Assembly (NCBI RefSeq): GCF_018139145.2
Contig: NC_059471.1
Location: 206,789,494-206,853,493, forward strand
DNA length: 64,000 nt
Reading direction: 5' to 3'
DNA from: Gymnogyps californianus
Lineage: Eukaryota > Chordata > Aves > Accipitriformes > Cathartidae
The notes beneath the pieces were generated by a model. The model made no database searches. It was not told the origin of the DNA and worked only from the letters and a program-made list of their open reading frames with translations. Positions 37,201-49,090 of the stretch are shown here, in pieces. The first letter of the stretch is position 1; every line of letters begins with the position of its first letter. Made by a program: the position numbers and the translations under genes.

Positions 37201-38913
37201 ACTATCTGTTCTCTCCCCAGTTCTCATTGTCATATTTATCAATTACATATACTATCCTGTTTTGATATCAGATGAGAGACTGAAGGGTCAGACTACTCTG
37301 CACAATAATATAACTACAAAGATGATTTTTTAATGCCAACTTCAGCTTCTCTCTTTCTGCCAGTCACCAAGATCTGAAACTTCAGTAGGAATCAAAATTC
37401 AGCAGCCAGATCCAGTAAAAGTCTTGGTAAACCTGGTAGATAGACCTGTACTGCATACCTACGTGCCCATACTTCTCTTTTCCAATGGCTTTTAGGTGAT
37501 TTTTAATCAGTAACATAAATCAGGCTTTGAACTACAACTGTAAGGCCTAGCAGCCACTAGGCTAGCAATGAGCTAAAAAGGAGTTCAAAGGAACATGAAG
37601 GTTGCCAAGTATCTCCACCACGTTTCATAATGAAATAAAAGGTTCCTTTTATTCAAATTACAGAATTCTGTATCACAGCTATCGGTGGCAAGTCACACAG
37701 CTTTAGTTTAACTAAGGCACAATCATGCTGTTGTGAGAATCAGCTTCACTTGTGGGATCTTTCACAAGATCACATTGAGGCAATTCGTAATCTCTAATGA
37801 GAAGAGATTTGCTACAGTTCATTCCTAAATTATTTTATCATAGGTATACTAACATTAAGGAAGTATAAAACCCAGATTATCTAGTTTGATTTTCCATCTG
37901 TCACTGACCCTTAAATTATGTACTTGTCATTTAGAGAGAAAGTTTCAACGGTCTCCTCAGTGCACTGCCTGGCATGAGGCGACTGCTCTGAACCCACGCC
38001 TCCGTCTCGGTAAAACACAGATGTGCAATACCTTCTGAAGAGACTGCCCAAGCCGCTGCGAGACACTGCAGCCAGCTCCTTCTGCTGCTGCTCACGTTCC
38101 TCATCCTTTTTATTAGAGAATTCTCCCTGGGCATTTTTATGATGATTTATACATTGACTTTAGATTTTCAACTTTCCTTTTCTGGTGCGTCCACACTAGC
38201 TCTGTAAGTAGTATTTCAATATTGGTCTCATTAAAACTTCAAGAAGAGGTAAAATTGCCTCTTCATACACTTATTCTTTGTTTAGCTATATAAAAATCTT
38301 TTTTTTTTCCCCCGGGGTCCAGCATTACAATCATTCTAGGTCACTGTATAACTGCCTTAGCCTCATCATTACTTAATGTTTTGTTGGCCTGGGTGTCATA
38401 TGCAAGTTTTATCAGATATGGTGTGATGATTAATTAAAAGTTATCAAGCACAGTGTTGAACAGAACAGAAATGAGTGCTGTTTTCTGCAGAACCCTTCTA
38501 CAAATCCCATCCATCGGTGAAAATCTGGACATAATATTTACATAAATGTCACAAATGACAAAAATACATATCTATATAAAGATACAAAATTTTTTATATA
38601 TTTTAAAAATCTGCCAGCTCACTTCTCTTAAATCCCTCTAAGGTCTGAATCACGGATAAAGCATATTGCTGCATTTTCAATCTGAATGTCATGGAATACT
38701 TAGTCAAAAACATTATAGGTTTGCATCAAAAAATTAAAAAGATTTTTTTTTTGAAAATAAAATTCAGTAAAATGTTGATTGGAATTGATTTTATTCCTAC
38801 CTTTTCATTCATAAGGAAGTGAATTGTATATCTGTTTTCTGTTATTTTGACTTAGGCTGACCAGCCTACTGTAGCAGGGGATATCTCAGCAGCAGTATTT
38901 CAATGTTAATATC

Positions 38914-38935
38914 GGGGTGGGGGTGGGGGTGGGGG
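38914..38935 (+). repeat. GGGGGT hexamer repeat, possible G-quadruplex
   Basis: Four runs of four or five Gs are separated by single Ts. This meets the usual pattern for an intramolecular G-quadruplex with one-base loops, which are the most stable class. It stands alone in AT-rich DNA. Confidence 0.85.
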
Positions 38936-39270
38936 TGTTATAATATATCTGTATGTATCATCTCATTGCTACTTTTTAATAAATAATACAATAACATCAG
39001 ACCTGTTTTGGTAGGAACAGGAACTCATTGTAGAAACCTACTGTTTATACATTAATTGAACATAATTCAGAATATCTCCAGAAATGAAAAAGCAGAATAG
39101 AGTCCAAACTCATGCCAACTTTGCCTAGCAAAACCAAGGGTTGTGATGGGACTTACTCTTACTTTGCTCCAATATGCAAAGGAAGCATAGATCAGTGAGA
39201 GAGGCAGCTTATTTAAGATGAAGGAAACCTATCAAATGGGTCAGTTTAGAACTTACGAGAAAGTTAGAAG

Positions 39271-39344
39271 GTTTTCGGGTTTTTTTGTTTGTGGTTTGGT
39301 TTTTTGTTTGGTTGTCTGCTTGTTTTGATTTGGTTTGGTTTTGT
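39271..39344 (+). repeat. T/G-rich low-complexity tract
   Basis: About 75 bases are almost only T and G, with repeated TTTGG, TTTGT and GGTTTTG words and very few A or C. No unit is regular enough to call a microsatellite. Confidence 0.8.
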
Positions 39345-41025
39345 AAAAATGCAGTTTGTGGATTCCAAACTGTTTTGCTCACTACGTGTCTGGTTTCAGT
39401 CTAAGACACAGTTCTGGGGGAAAACTGCCCATTGCTTGCAGGTCTGCTCTGAAACCAGAGCCTCAGGCTCCAGCCCAGCCCACCCACGGGAGGCGCAGGG
39501 ACTGCTGTGAGCCTCAGGAAGCGGAAACTTGTGAACTGCAGCTATTCATTGACATAATAATTCTTATCCATCAGTAAAGGAGCTGCTAAGAATTGTAATG
39601 GTTTCTCAACCGACAAGTTTCAGTGGGCAGTGAGCCCTGCAAGCCTCTGAGTTTTCTGGTAACAAGCAGCACTGTGCGCCTGTCCGCCCAACAAGTGCCT
39701 GTCTATAGTCTACCTGCCTTGCCACACCCGTGGGAAGTGCAGCTCTTCAGTCACACCATAAAGCACGCTATCATGATGGCATTTAAACCACTGCCACATC
39801 TTCCTTTTTTCCAAGGCTTTCTGTCCTGCAGATAATGACCCACGGTGTGTGCCAGCACCGTACCTGCTTGCACCTCCGTTCGTGATCAGCTCCCAGTTAC
39901 TGTATCTGTACTGTACTACTCTGCTCCAGCTGGAGCTCCCTGCTTGTCTGGACTTCACAGCTTGCCTCTGACTTCTCTGACCCTAGCCATAATATTTTGC
40001 TTTCCTTAGAGTGCCCTAGATCTCTTTCTGATCATAATTCTTGTTTGCAACTTGGTCCTACTCATTTAGGAGCTAGTTGGATGTCTGACTCCCTTCTCTC
40101 TAATTCCATTTTCAGCTTTTTTAAGCAGCGAAGTACCTTGCAGACCACTTTGCACTGCTGACCTGGATTGCCTGACCTTGGACTGAGTTTCTGCTCAAGC
40201 TCTAATTGTTAGGGCAATGGTCATTCTGCACACAGCATTAGCATTCCGCAGTAACAAACAGTACTCAGTCTTTCCTGTTTAAATTCCTGATAGCTCTTTC
40301 TCATCTAAAAACATTTCCTGTTTTTGTTCCCTTAGACAGTTTTATCAATCCACAGTTTTCTTAAACTGGGTTCCTCAAATTCTTGCAGCAAAGGCTCACA
40401 ACTCAGTTTTATAGCTCTGCTTCAGTTAGGAAAATATTTGGATCTTCCAAATGCCTCTCATGAGAGAAGCTGAAAGCAGCATCTACTTTCTTGGGAATAA
40501 AGCCTAGATATACTAGCCAAAACTGAACATGACAGAATAAACTGCGTAGAATAGTTTGCCAGATTATTCAATCAGGTGATCTTGTGACAGACAAGGAAGA
40601 ACTATTTTTGCGTACCGGAGAGGAGAAGAAATTATTTTGTTAAGCAAGGTTTTTAATTCTAGATTCTTTTATGACTTTCTTCAACACTGTGTAATCCAAA
40701 GTTACAACCAAGTCTTACACATATTGATAACAGAGTTCTTCTTTCCTTACAGTGGATCTGGGATTTGGTACTAATAATGTTGACAGTATTTAGCTAATAT
40801 ATATTATTTCTATTGCTAACCATAACACTTTTAAGACAAAATATTACTGAAAATATTTTCTTTTTATTTTACAAATAGATTTTATGCCTGTTTCAACATT
40901 GCATTTTTATAAAAAACATTGTTTGTGTTACTTGATTTTATTCTGTTAACACAATTGATTCTACAAACTTTATTCAAGAAAAAAAAATTTCTGTCAGAAT
41001 TCTCCTCTGGTACATGTGTTTTTGG

Positions 41026-41040
41026 TTTTTTTTTTTTTTT
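41026..41040 (+). repeat. T homopolymer of 15 bases
   Basis: An uninterrupted T run preceded by TTTTTGG. On the minus strand it is an A run, but no recognisable retrotransposon or processed gene adjoins it. Confidence 0.85.
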
Positions 41041-44000
41041 GGTGAGATTTAAACAGATCAACAAAATACTCCAAGGCAAAACTTCTTAGCTTTCAAAGGG
41101 AAGATTATATTCAAAATGTAATTTATAATACCAGGCACCATTAGACATAATGTATTATTCAGCTAAACACCATAATGGTATTCAATTCACAATGAAAATT
41201 AAAAATTAATAACTTTACAACTATTGATTTTCTGTATTCTGCACAGATATTGAGAAAAGTGAACTAGTCTACTTGAAAAAAAGTAGCAGCCCATTAGTAC
41301 TACAACCTTTAAGGACATGTGACAAGCTTTGTTTACATTGAACACGTAAACAAACAATAGAATGAATAACATTACCCAGGCAACTTGGACTAATTTATAT
41401 TAAAAGTGAAGCAAATGGCAAGGCAAACAAAGGAGCACTGAAATATAACCAACTATGTGCTGGGTTTACTTGTTCCTGTTCAGAAGATGAAGGGAGAAGC
41501 ATTAGAAACCGCTACTTCCTGTAATGAGGCTAATAACCTGTTTTGCTCTGAGTAATTATTCATTTCATATAAATCAACAAAATACAATGCATCTTGCCAC
41601 CACATTAGAGAATATCCTGCATATTTGTCCACATCTCTGTGATGACAGGAAGTGTTCTGCTTTTTTAGGCAATTTAAGGAGAAACTTAAATGAGAAAATT
41701 ACTCAGTCCACAGAAACACAAAATTTTGAATGGAGTTGGAAATTAACTTAGATGTTATAATTTCAAGGCCTAAACTATATCTTTCCTCCCAAATCATTTA
41801 GGATCAGATTTTAGACAAAAAGTTATAAAGACTTTCTTCATTTACCCACTAAAAACAATGTTTTTGCAATACAGTAAGTGTCAGCATAATCTAACTACAT
41901 AAGAATTTTGAAGGATGCTGAGCACCCTGGCTGTAGATAAGGAATGCACTTAAAACACATCTAACTTGAAGCACTTGAGCAGTTCCAAAAGAGAAATTCT
42001 GGCTGTACTGAAGTACAGTAACGGTAAAGTAATAGTAATGGTAACATTTCCATTGACTTCAGTGTACCCAGGATTTGAACCATGAACTTTGTTAATAAAC
42101 TGCTTAAAACTACGGTTTGTTGGTTAATTTAGACCAGCTGGTGTAGCTAAGGAAAAAAAGACAAGCTTTAGGGCACACAAGCTCTTCTTCAGAAGCAACA
42201 GAATTCAAAGCTAATTACAAGCTAAGAACAAAAGCAAGCATAGATGTAAGTATAACTCTGGATTGAATCTGGGACCTTGTATGACTGAGAATGAACAGGA
42301 ACATTTTGAAAATTCAGCATACATGTAAACATAAAACCATGGCAAAGGCCTTCCTTCAGACCTGTTTCATGTCGCTGCTCCATAACAATCACTGAAAGGA
42401 GGCAGGCAGTTCTATGAGTTTGTTTCTTCTCCATCTTTTGTAATCCAGAGAATCCTATAGAGTCATAGCAATAGAATCCCAAGGTCTAGTATTAGACTTC
42501 ATGTCATCATGCCTGGGGAAGAGAAGGACAAACCCACTTTGATATATATTTCAAAGTTATTTTACTCAGTATTTATTGATCAGTACTCACAGTTATTCAA
42601 CATTCTAAAAGGGAAAGACTCCTGCCGTAACTCACATAAATGTTTGCAAAAATAAAAGGACCACTTATTAAAAAATCACTTTTCATTTACATGTAAATAT
42701 CATGTACCTTTCATTTGCAAGAAAACAAATAATATTTATTGGATAACATAGTCATAATCTACTCCATTCAATCAATAGACTTTACCTACAATTTATTTTA
42801 AATTTGCAATTATTGAAAAAGTCTCTGAATCTCCATAAGTAATCGGTCCTATTCTTTGGTTTGTTGATATACTTTGTCAGCAAAATGGTTGCTGGATTTG
42901 TAGTATGTTTATAACTAGGAATTAAAACCTTGTATTAATACATTATAGAATCTATTTATCACAATAAGTAATGTTCATATGCAATTTTCAAATGCAGTAA
43001 AAGAAAAAGACTATTCAAGGTACCTACTCATAAGAGCTCCCTTTCAGAGTACATGCGAAGACACTAGATATGACAGTCAAAAAGTAGTTATATTTTCTTA
43101 TAGTTACTCTGTGCTTACGTGAGAGAAAAATGGAACATTCCTGCAGTAATTTTCCTGAATATCTTGTTTAGTATAACATCTTACGTAGTTGTTTCACTCA
43201 CTATACTTTTACGGATCTTGAATAAAGATGTTTATCTTACATTCATTTAAAAAGACACCAACTTACAATGACCTCGCATCGTAACCGTAAACATTATACT
43301 GATGGATATTTTTGCATATACACTGATGTTTACTTCCTACAATTTGAAATTGAAACAGTCACTACAAAAAAGATTTACTAAAGCTTTACACAAATAAAAT
43401 GATATCCACTGTAATTTTTGCTGATGTGACAATTGCACATGAATATACGTATATTTATGTATCTAATTTTTACTCACATGCAATAACATTTACAAACACA
43501 ACACTTAGTGGTTCACAGTGCTGTTTCACACTTACTGTGAAATAATTTCAATTTATCCATACCTACACAGGAGCAAAGAATAATATAACTGCCCAGACCA
43601 CATCCCAAAGAGGCATGTATTTCATAATATTACATGTTTACCTGATTTTTTGTGGTTTATTTTAATTCATTTCTGCTATGGGTATACTAAAGCCATTACG
43701 TTCTGACGCTCTACAGGATTTTGTGCTGGCCTCTTAGCACTATGGAAACAAATGTGTATCTGTGTGTGTCTCTCTCTCTTACAAACTAATATACTCTTTA
43801 TTAATAACATGCTCAATTTTTCAATGAGTTCTTCTTTTGTTTATTTATACTATGAAGTCCATATCATGATTAGTTCATTTGCAGCTCAGAGTTAGAACAG
43901 CCAGTAGATTATGTAGCTTCTTTTGCCATAACTATTCAGAATTAAATCTAACAAGATAATCTTTCAAAAACATGCAGACCGCACAAAAAGAAATCCACCT

Positions 44001-47000
44001 CGCTGAACATTTGCTCCTGGTTCTATCACATTCTAGGAGAGGATTTATCTACAGTGTTTTGAACACTGAAATCATCAACTCACAGAATCGCACAACTTGT
44101 TGGAAACCTGATCTTTTGGAAAGGTTAACATAATATGAATTAAATGTCTGTTAATTTTAATGAAGGCAGTCCTAATGTGGGAGGAGAATCAGCTTTGTGT
44201 ATGCATACACTGTAATCCAGAGGTCCTTGAAGGTGGACCGCTTGTGTTTTGCTAGGACAAGGTTCAGCAATGGGGCAGAGAGGAATTTGGCATTTAATTC
44301 ATATAGTGGATTTGTATTTGCTTTGATGTCTGTTTTACCGTTTTTTCATCTGTTTATATTTCAAATAGTGTAATACAGCTTCTTGTATTGGTAATGATTT
44401 AGATATGGTGCCACACGGGACCGCAGCATCACATGGGAGGCCCCTAGTTAATCTGGAAAAAAATGGGGGTTACTAGAACTGTTAAAAAGCCAAGAAGCTG
44501 GCTAAAGACAAAACTGCAATATACACACTTTAAAAGCGAAGCAGTAGTATGGAGAAAGATACCTTGCACTGGATTTTGGGAACATTTTGTTTTCTTAGCA
44601 CAAAAAGAAATGAAATAAATTAGATATACAATTTTAGTTTAGTTTAGGCAGTGAGTTATAGTTATGCATATAGTTACATGCTTTATTCAGAAAGTATTTT
44701 ACCTTGGTCTATTCACTTTTCCAAAGATAGAAATTCAAATTCTTGCCCACTTTCCTCTATTTCTTTCATAATAATAGTATTCAATTTCTCATATATGATT
44801 TTGTGTACTGTGACTGGTTAAAGATGAGAGCAAGTAAGGTGGCTGAATCAGATAATTTAAACTAAAATCTGAAAAACAGCAAAATAGAAGGCTGAAGGCT
44901 GATCATTATCCCCACAAAACACTGCATATTCCATACCAAACACAAGAAATTCTATCTATTAAGCCCATGCAGTAGCAGCTAAAGATAATCTTACAGAAAA
45001 ATGAGCCCAAGAACGGGTGACGGGGACTCAAAAGGAGGTCATACCAAACAACAGCTATTTGTTGTTAAAGCAAGCAAAACAATAAAATCTCTTGAAATAA
45101 TCCGCTCTCAGCAGTGAGGCCGCAAAACACACACACAGCTTCTGAGCAATCTCGCAACTTGTCAGATGAAGGGAAAAGCTGTATAATTCTAACTATAGGG
45201 ATGAAATACACTCTCTCATATAACCATACTGCTGTGAAGCAACTCTAATCATTTCATTAGAGCAAACACATTCCTGACATTTTGGAATAAAACTGGTAGA
45301 TGGTGTACTGCCCAAATACAGACTATATTTAACTATCATTTCTTTTACTATGCAGTAGAATATTTTAGATTACAAGAAAATACTTTAAGACATCATATAC
45401 AGATCTATACTAGCTCCAGATAGATTCAGGCCTCCACTGCTCTACAGCGTACCATCATGTAAGACATTATTTGTTGTAAAGCCCTGCACTGACAAACTTT
45501 GTTCTGAATATTGGGAGTTTCCTGGACACAACAGAGTTAGCACAATCATTCTTCAGCCTTCTTGGGCACTGTAAAAAGAGTATGCATTACTCCATGATCC
45601 TGAGAGCTTCTGATGATGTGAAGTAACTCTAGAATACAATAATTTATCACCTGGGCCATTATTCCACAACTGACATTGGTGAACACAGTTGAAAAGATCT
45701 TTTATTATTTCAAAGGAGACTGCATAAGGAAATAATATTGGTGAATCATATGTAACCTGTAATGAGTATTTCTTCTACTCCTGTAAAATTAAAAATCAAT
45801 ACAAATTGGCTGCAAATTTCAACACAAGTAACATGCATGTCAGACAAAACATATGCAAGCAGATCTTCAGGAGTAGCCCTGGTTTTGGTAATGTTGTCCG
45901 TGTACAAAAAGGTACACCTTATCCACAGGATTGTAATAGGAAAAAGGTAGTAGAAAAGTCCCTAATTATGAAATAAAGTGTTTTTAAGATAAATAGGACT
46001 AAAAAGAGAATTAAATCTGTTTATATTTAAGACTAGCTAAATGTGCAAAAAAGCAGATACTATACAGTTCTGTTTTCCTGCTACAGGGTGATAAAAAGAA
46101 AAGGAACTCGGGCCTATTTCACCCTTTATACCTATGGGTGTAGTGACAGTGTTAAAAGGGCAAGAGGGCAGAGACAGAACTGTAACAGCCACTCTTAGTC
46201 GAAAAATGTGTGCGCTAGGCATATGATTAAATGAAACAAAATCCATGCAAAGTTGGGGTGTCCTGCTTGTAGTATCTCCATCCTTAGAACATCTACCTCT
46301 CTCATTATCACATACTTCCATCTACCATAATCTCTGCTTACTACTTTCTTATCCCTTAATCTGTACACTTTCACTTGCCAATAGCCAAACCATATGTTGT
46401 TTATTTCAGAAATAATTCTTTATCTTTTATTTCCAAACCAGAAAACTATCCCTAAGCTTATTAATTTTACTCCCTCCTCACTCCATTCTCTCCCAAGCAG
46501 CAGTCTACATCACTGCCTCTGCAACTTTGTCACAGGAGATGCCAGGAACCCTAAAACAAGACTAGGTTCCCATATGTGAGCTGAACTTATCCCATGGTAC
46601 CAGCATGGAAGTCTGCACAAGAGAACACAAAGTGGACTGTGTACACGAACCACTCAGGAGGGCAAATGGCTGGTGGCAGAGAAGCAAGTCACACCTCTCA
46701 GCCATTCCCCATAGCAGTAGCACAATGGAGATGGCCAAATAAAATGTCTCAGAGGTCTTATGAAGTCTTAAGAGTTAATGTTATTCAGGGTTTCTTTAGG
46801 AAAGGATTTTATACCATACTTTGCTAGGGTTGAGTGCACGCTTACCAACCAGAAAATGTTAAAAGTATTTGTCACTGTTTAATTGTTATCTACTTCATTT
46901 TACATTATTACTTGTGGTTTATTCAGCATCAGCATTCAAAGACCCCTGTAAAAAAGAAAATCCAACATATGCAATAAAAATTGAACATTTGATACACTTT

Positions 47001-47394
47001 TCCATCAAGATTAAGTATTACAGGAAAAAACTTTTAATTTACCAAGTATAGTAATAGCTGAGTCTGACTTAAAGTCTTTGTACTCTAATGCTAAAACACC
47101 TCCTGTACTGTAAAATTCTGCTCTTTTCGAGCTCATTCTGGGGGCAGAAATTCTTGAGATCCTATAGAAAGAAAAAATCCTAAGAACTTACTGGGGAAGA
47201 TGAACCTTAATTTAACAGATTTGCCTTGTAGACTCTTGTGTCTTATGAGATGTTTTGACTGAAACTTTTCCTGAGATTCACAGAGTTTTATCTCATGTGC
47301 AGGCTGCTTTATCTAAGAAATTCTGTGAAACCTACTTTGTTTCACACTGACTGAGCTCACAAGTTGGGGGGGGGGTGGATGCAAAGTCACGCAG

Positions 47395-47482
47395 CAGCTC
47401 AGCTGACCCTGCTTTGAGCAGGAGGTTGGACCGGATGATCTCCGGAGGTCCTTTCCAACCCAAATTTTTCTGTGATCCTATT
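47395..47482 (+). mobile_element. Short CR1 3' tail
   Basis: Only the last 90 or so bases of a CR1 element are present: CAGCTGACCCTGCTTTGAGC, then a GGATGATCTCCGGAGGTCC segment and a TTCCAACCCAAAT tail ending in a decayed TGTGATCCT repeat. The wording matches the 3' end of the CR1 at 19900-21538 rather than that at 30186-31244, so these two come from the same subfamily. A ten-base G run lies just upstream at 47366-47375. Confidence 0.88.
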
Positions 47483-47759
47483 ATGAGGTAATAGGATCTT
47501 TCTTTTGTAATCCAAACAGCTCAAGACATGCATGGTGGGGAAAGAGTTGGAGACATTGCATATAGTTTTCTTAGGGGTTTTATATTAAGGAACAAAACAG
47601 GCAAGCAACAACCCACCGATACGATGTGGGTGTGCAGTCCTACACTTGAGCTCTGACAAAGGACGCCAGGCACATGAAGAGAAAGTTGACTGAGTGGTTT
47701 CGAGCCATGGGGTGGGACCGTTTCGTTTGGCTTGCTTTTCCTGGGGGGAAAATGCTGCT
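47483..47759. other. Transition from intergenic DNA to the GNAI1 CpG island
   Basis: Composition rises from AT-rich to GC-rich across this interval. I see no repeat, exon or RNA gene in it. Confidence 0.5.
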
Positions 47760-48183
47760 GACTGGCGAGCCTCAGGAGTACAAGGCCCCACTGCCGCCCC
47801 AGACCCCCTCCGGGCCTCCCTCTCTACGGGGACGATCGCCCTGCAGCCCACAAGCACCCAGCGCCGGCGGGGGCTGGACCCCGAAGCCCTTTGACGGGTC
47901 TCGGCAGCGAAGCGGCAGGTGGGGGCGCCGGTAGCCGACGGCGACCGAGGCGGCCCCCAGGCGAGCCCGTGACTGCGGAGGACGCCCTCCTCCGCCGACC
48001 CCCGCTCCCCGCCATGCCTCAGGCGACCTCAGCCTCTGGAACCGCCCCTGCGCGCGTTGGTACAGCCCTGCCTGGCGCTCCCCCGCCCCACCGAGGAATG
48101 GAACCTCCCGCACAGAACCGTTTAAATTCGAGCCCTCAACGGTTTCCCTCCGCCACTGGTAGGTGTCCGCGGCGCGCGCGCGA

Positions 48184-48191
48184 TGACGTCA
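48184..48191 (+). promoter_or_regulatory. Full palindromic cAMP response element
   Basis: TGACGTCA is the exact consensus for CREB/ATF factors. It lies 657 bases before the GNAI1 start codon, within the CpG island, where such sites are most often functional. Gi alpha inhibits adenylyl cyclase, so CREB control would be a feedback loop; that is inference. Confidence 0.7.
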
Positions 48192-48326
48192 GTGCAGACG
48201 CAAGCACAAGCCGAACGAAGCTGCCTTCTTCCCCCCCCCTCCTCCCGCGCCCGCTTTCAACCTCATTCACGTTTTGGTGCCGTTGCGCTCTCCCCACCCC
48301 CCGCCCCCAACGGCTCGCTGATGCCG

Positions 48327-48338
48327 TGCGCACGCGCA
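48327..48338 (+). promoter_or_regulatory. NRF1-type binding site
   Basis: TGCGCACGCGCA fits the NRF1 consensus YGCGCAYGCGCR at every position. Such sites are characteristic of CpG-island core promoters, usually close to the transcription start. The nearest GC box begins 5 bases downstream. Confidence 0.7.
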
Positions 48339-48342
48339 GTCG

Positions 48343-48452
48343 CCCCGCCCCGCCCTTCCCGCCGTGCGCGCCCCCGCCCCCTTCCGCCCCCCCCTCCGCG
48401 CCGCCGTGGGGGCGGTGCGCGCGACCGAGCGCCTCCGGAGGGGCGGGGGCGG
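48343..48452. promoter_or_regulatory. GC-box cluster (Sp1/KLF-type)
   Basis: CCCCGCCCCGCCC at 48343-48355 (minus-strand GC boxes), GGGGGCGG at 48408-48415 and GGGGCGGGGGCGG at 48440-48452 form a dense cluster typical of TATA-less promoters. Together with the NRF1-type site they point to a transcription start in or shortly after this interval. Confidence 0.65.
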
Positions 48453-48474
48453 CGCCGCGGGAGCGCCAGGGCCG

Positions 48475-48489
48475 CGGCGGCGGCGGCGG
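48475..48489 (+). repeat. Five CGG triplets in the probable 5' leader
   Basis: Five uninterrupted CGG units are followed by GAGCAGCAG. Short CGG tracts are common near starts of CpG-island genes. The length is small and likely stable. Confidence 0.85.
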
Positions 48490-48829
48490 GAGCAGCAGCC
48501 TTTCGGCCGGCGGCAGCGGCCCCCGGTGCGTGGGCTCCGTCAGCAGCCCTCTGCCTTCTCCCTCTCCGCGGTCCCCTAGGGACGGCTTCGGGCAAGCCTC
48601 CCCTCGCTTCCACACCCCCCCCCTCCGTTTTCTTCCTCTCCGCTTGCTTGCGTGTGAGGTAAACGCGGCGTGTGGTGCCTACGCCGCCGTTGCGTTTCAG
48701 GTGAGGGAGGGGGGGAAGGAGAAAGAGAGCGGGGAGGCACTCGCTCCCCCTCCCTCCTTCAGCGCCTCTCCGGCGGCCCCGGGCGCGAAACCCCGCCGCT
48801 CCCTTGCTTCTCTTCTCCCGGCGAAGTAA

Positions 48830-49090
<261 letters not shown>

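Larger units (their letters stand above)
31245..47394. other. AT-rich intergenic DNA upstream of GNAI1, no gene recognised
   Basis: Sixteen kilobases hold no supported exon or RNA gene. Reading frames are short and without motifs; the longest are near 32023-32316 (+) and 36888-37202 (-). Simple sequences include a G-rich repeat at 38914-38935, a T/G-rich tract at 39271-39344 and a T run at 41026-41040. Enhancers for GNAI1 could lie here, but sequence alone from one species does not show them. Confidence 0.55.

Noticed and set aside
44070..44135. Possible decayed CR1 tail in antisense (CACAGAATCGCACAACTTG)
   Set aside because: Only scattered words match the CR1 end; this could be chance.
48136..48615. 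159-codon frames on both strands in the GNAI1 promoter
   Set aside because: Two frames of equal length on opposite strands in the same GC-rich DNA with low-complexity Gly/Arg/Pro content are shadows of composition, not genes.
48658..48701. Possible small intron in the GNAI1 5' leader
   Set aside because: The donor-like and acceptor-like sites are about 40 bases apart, below the usual minimum intron length in vertebrates.
47891..48829. 312-codon open frame across the CpG island
   Set aside because: It is proline-, arginine- and serine-rich with no domain, overlaps other long frames on both strands, and ends at the in-frame TAA just before GNAI1. Stop codons are rare in GC-rich DNA, so this is compositional.
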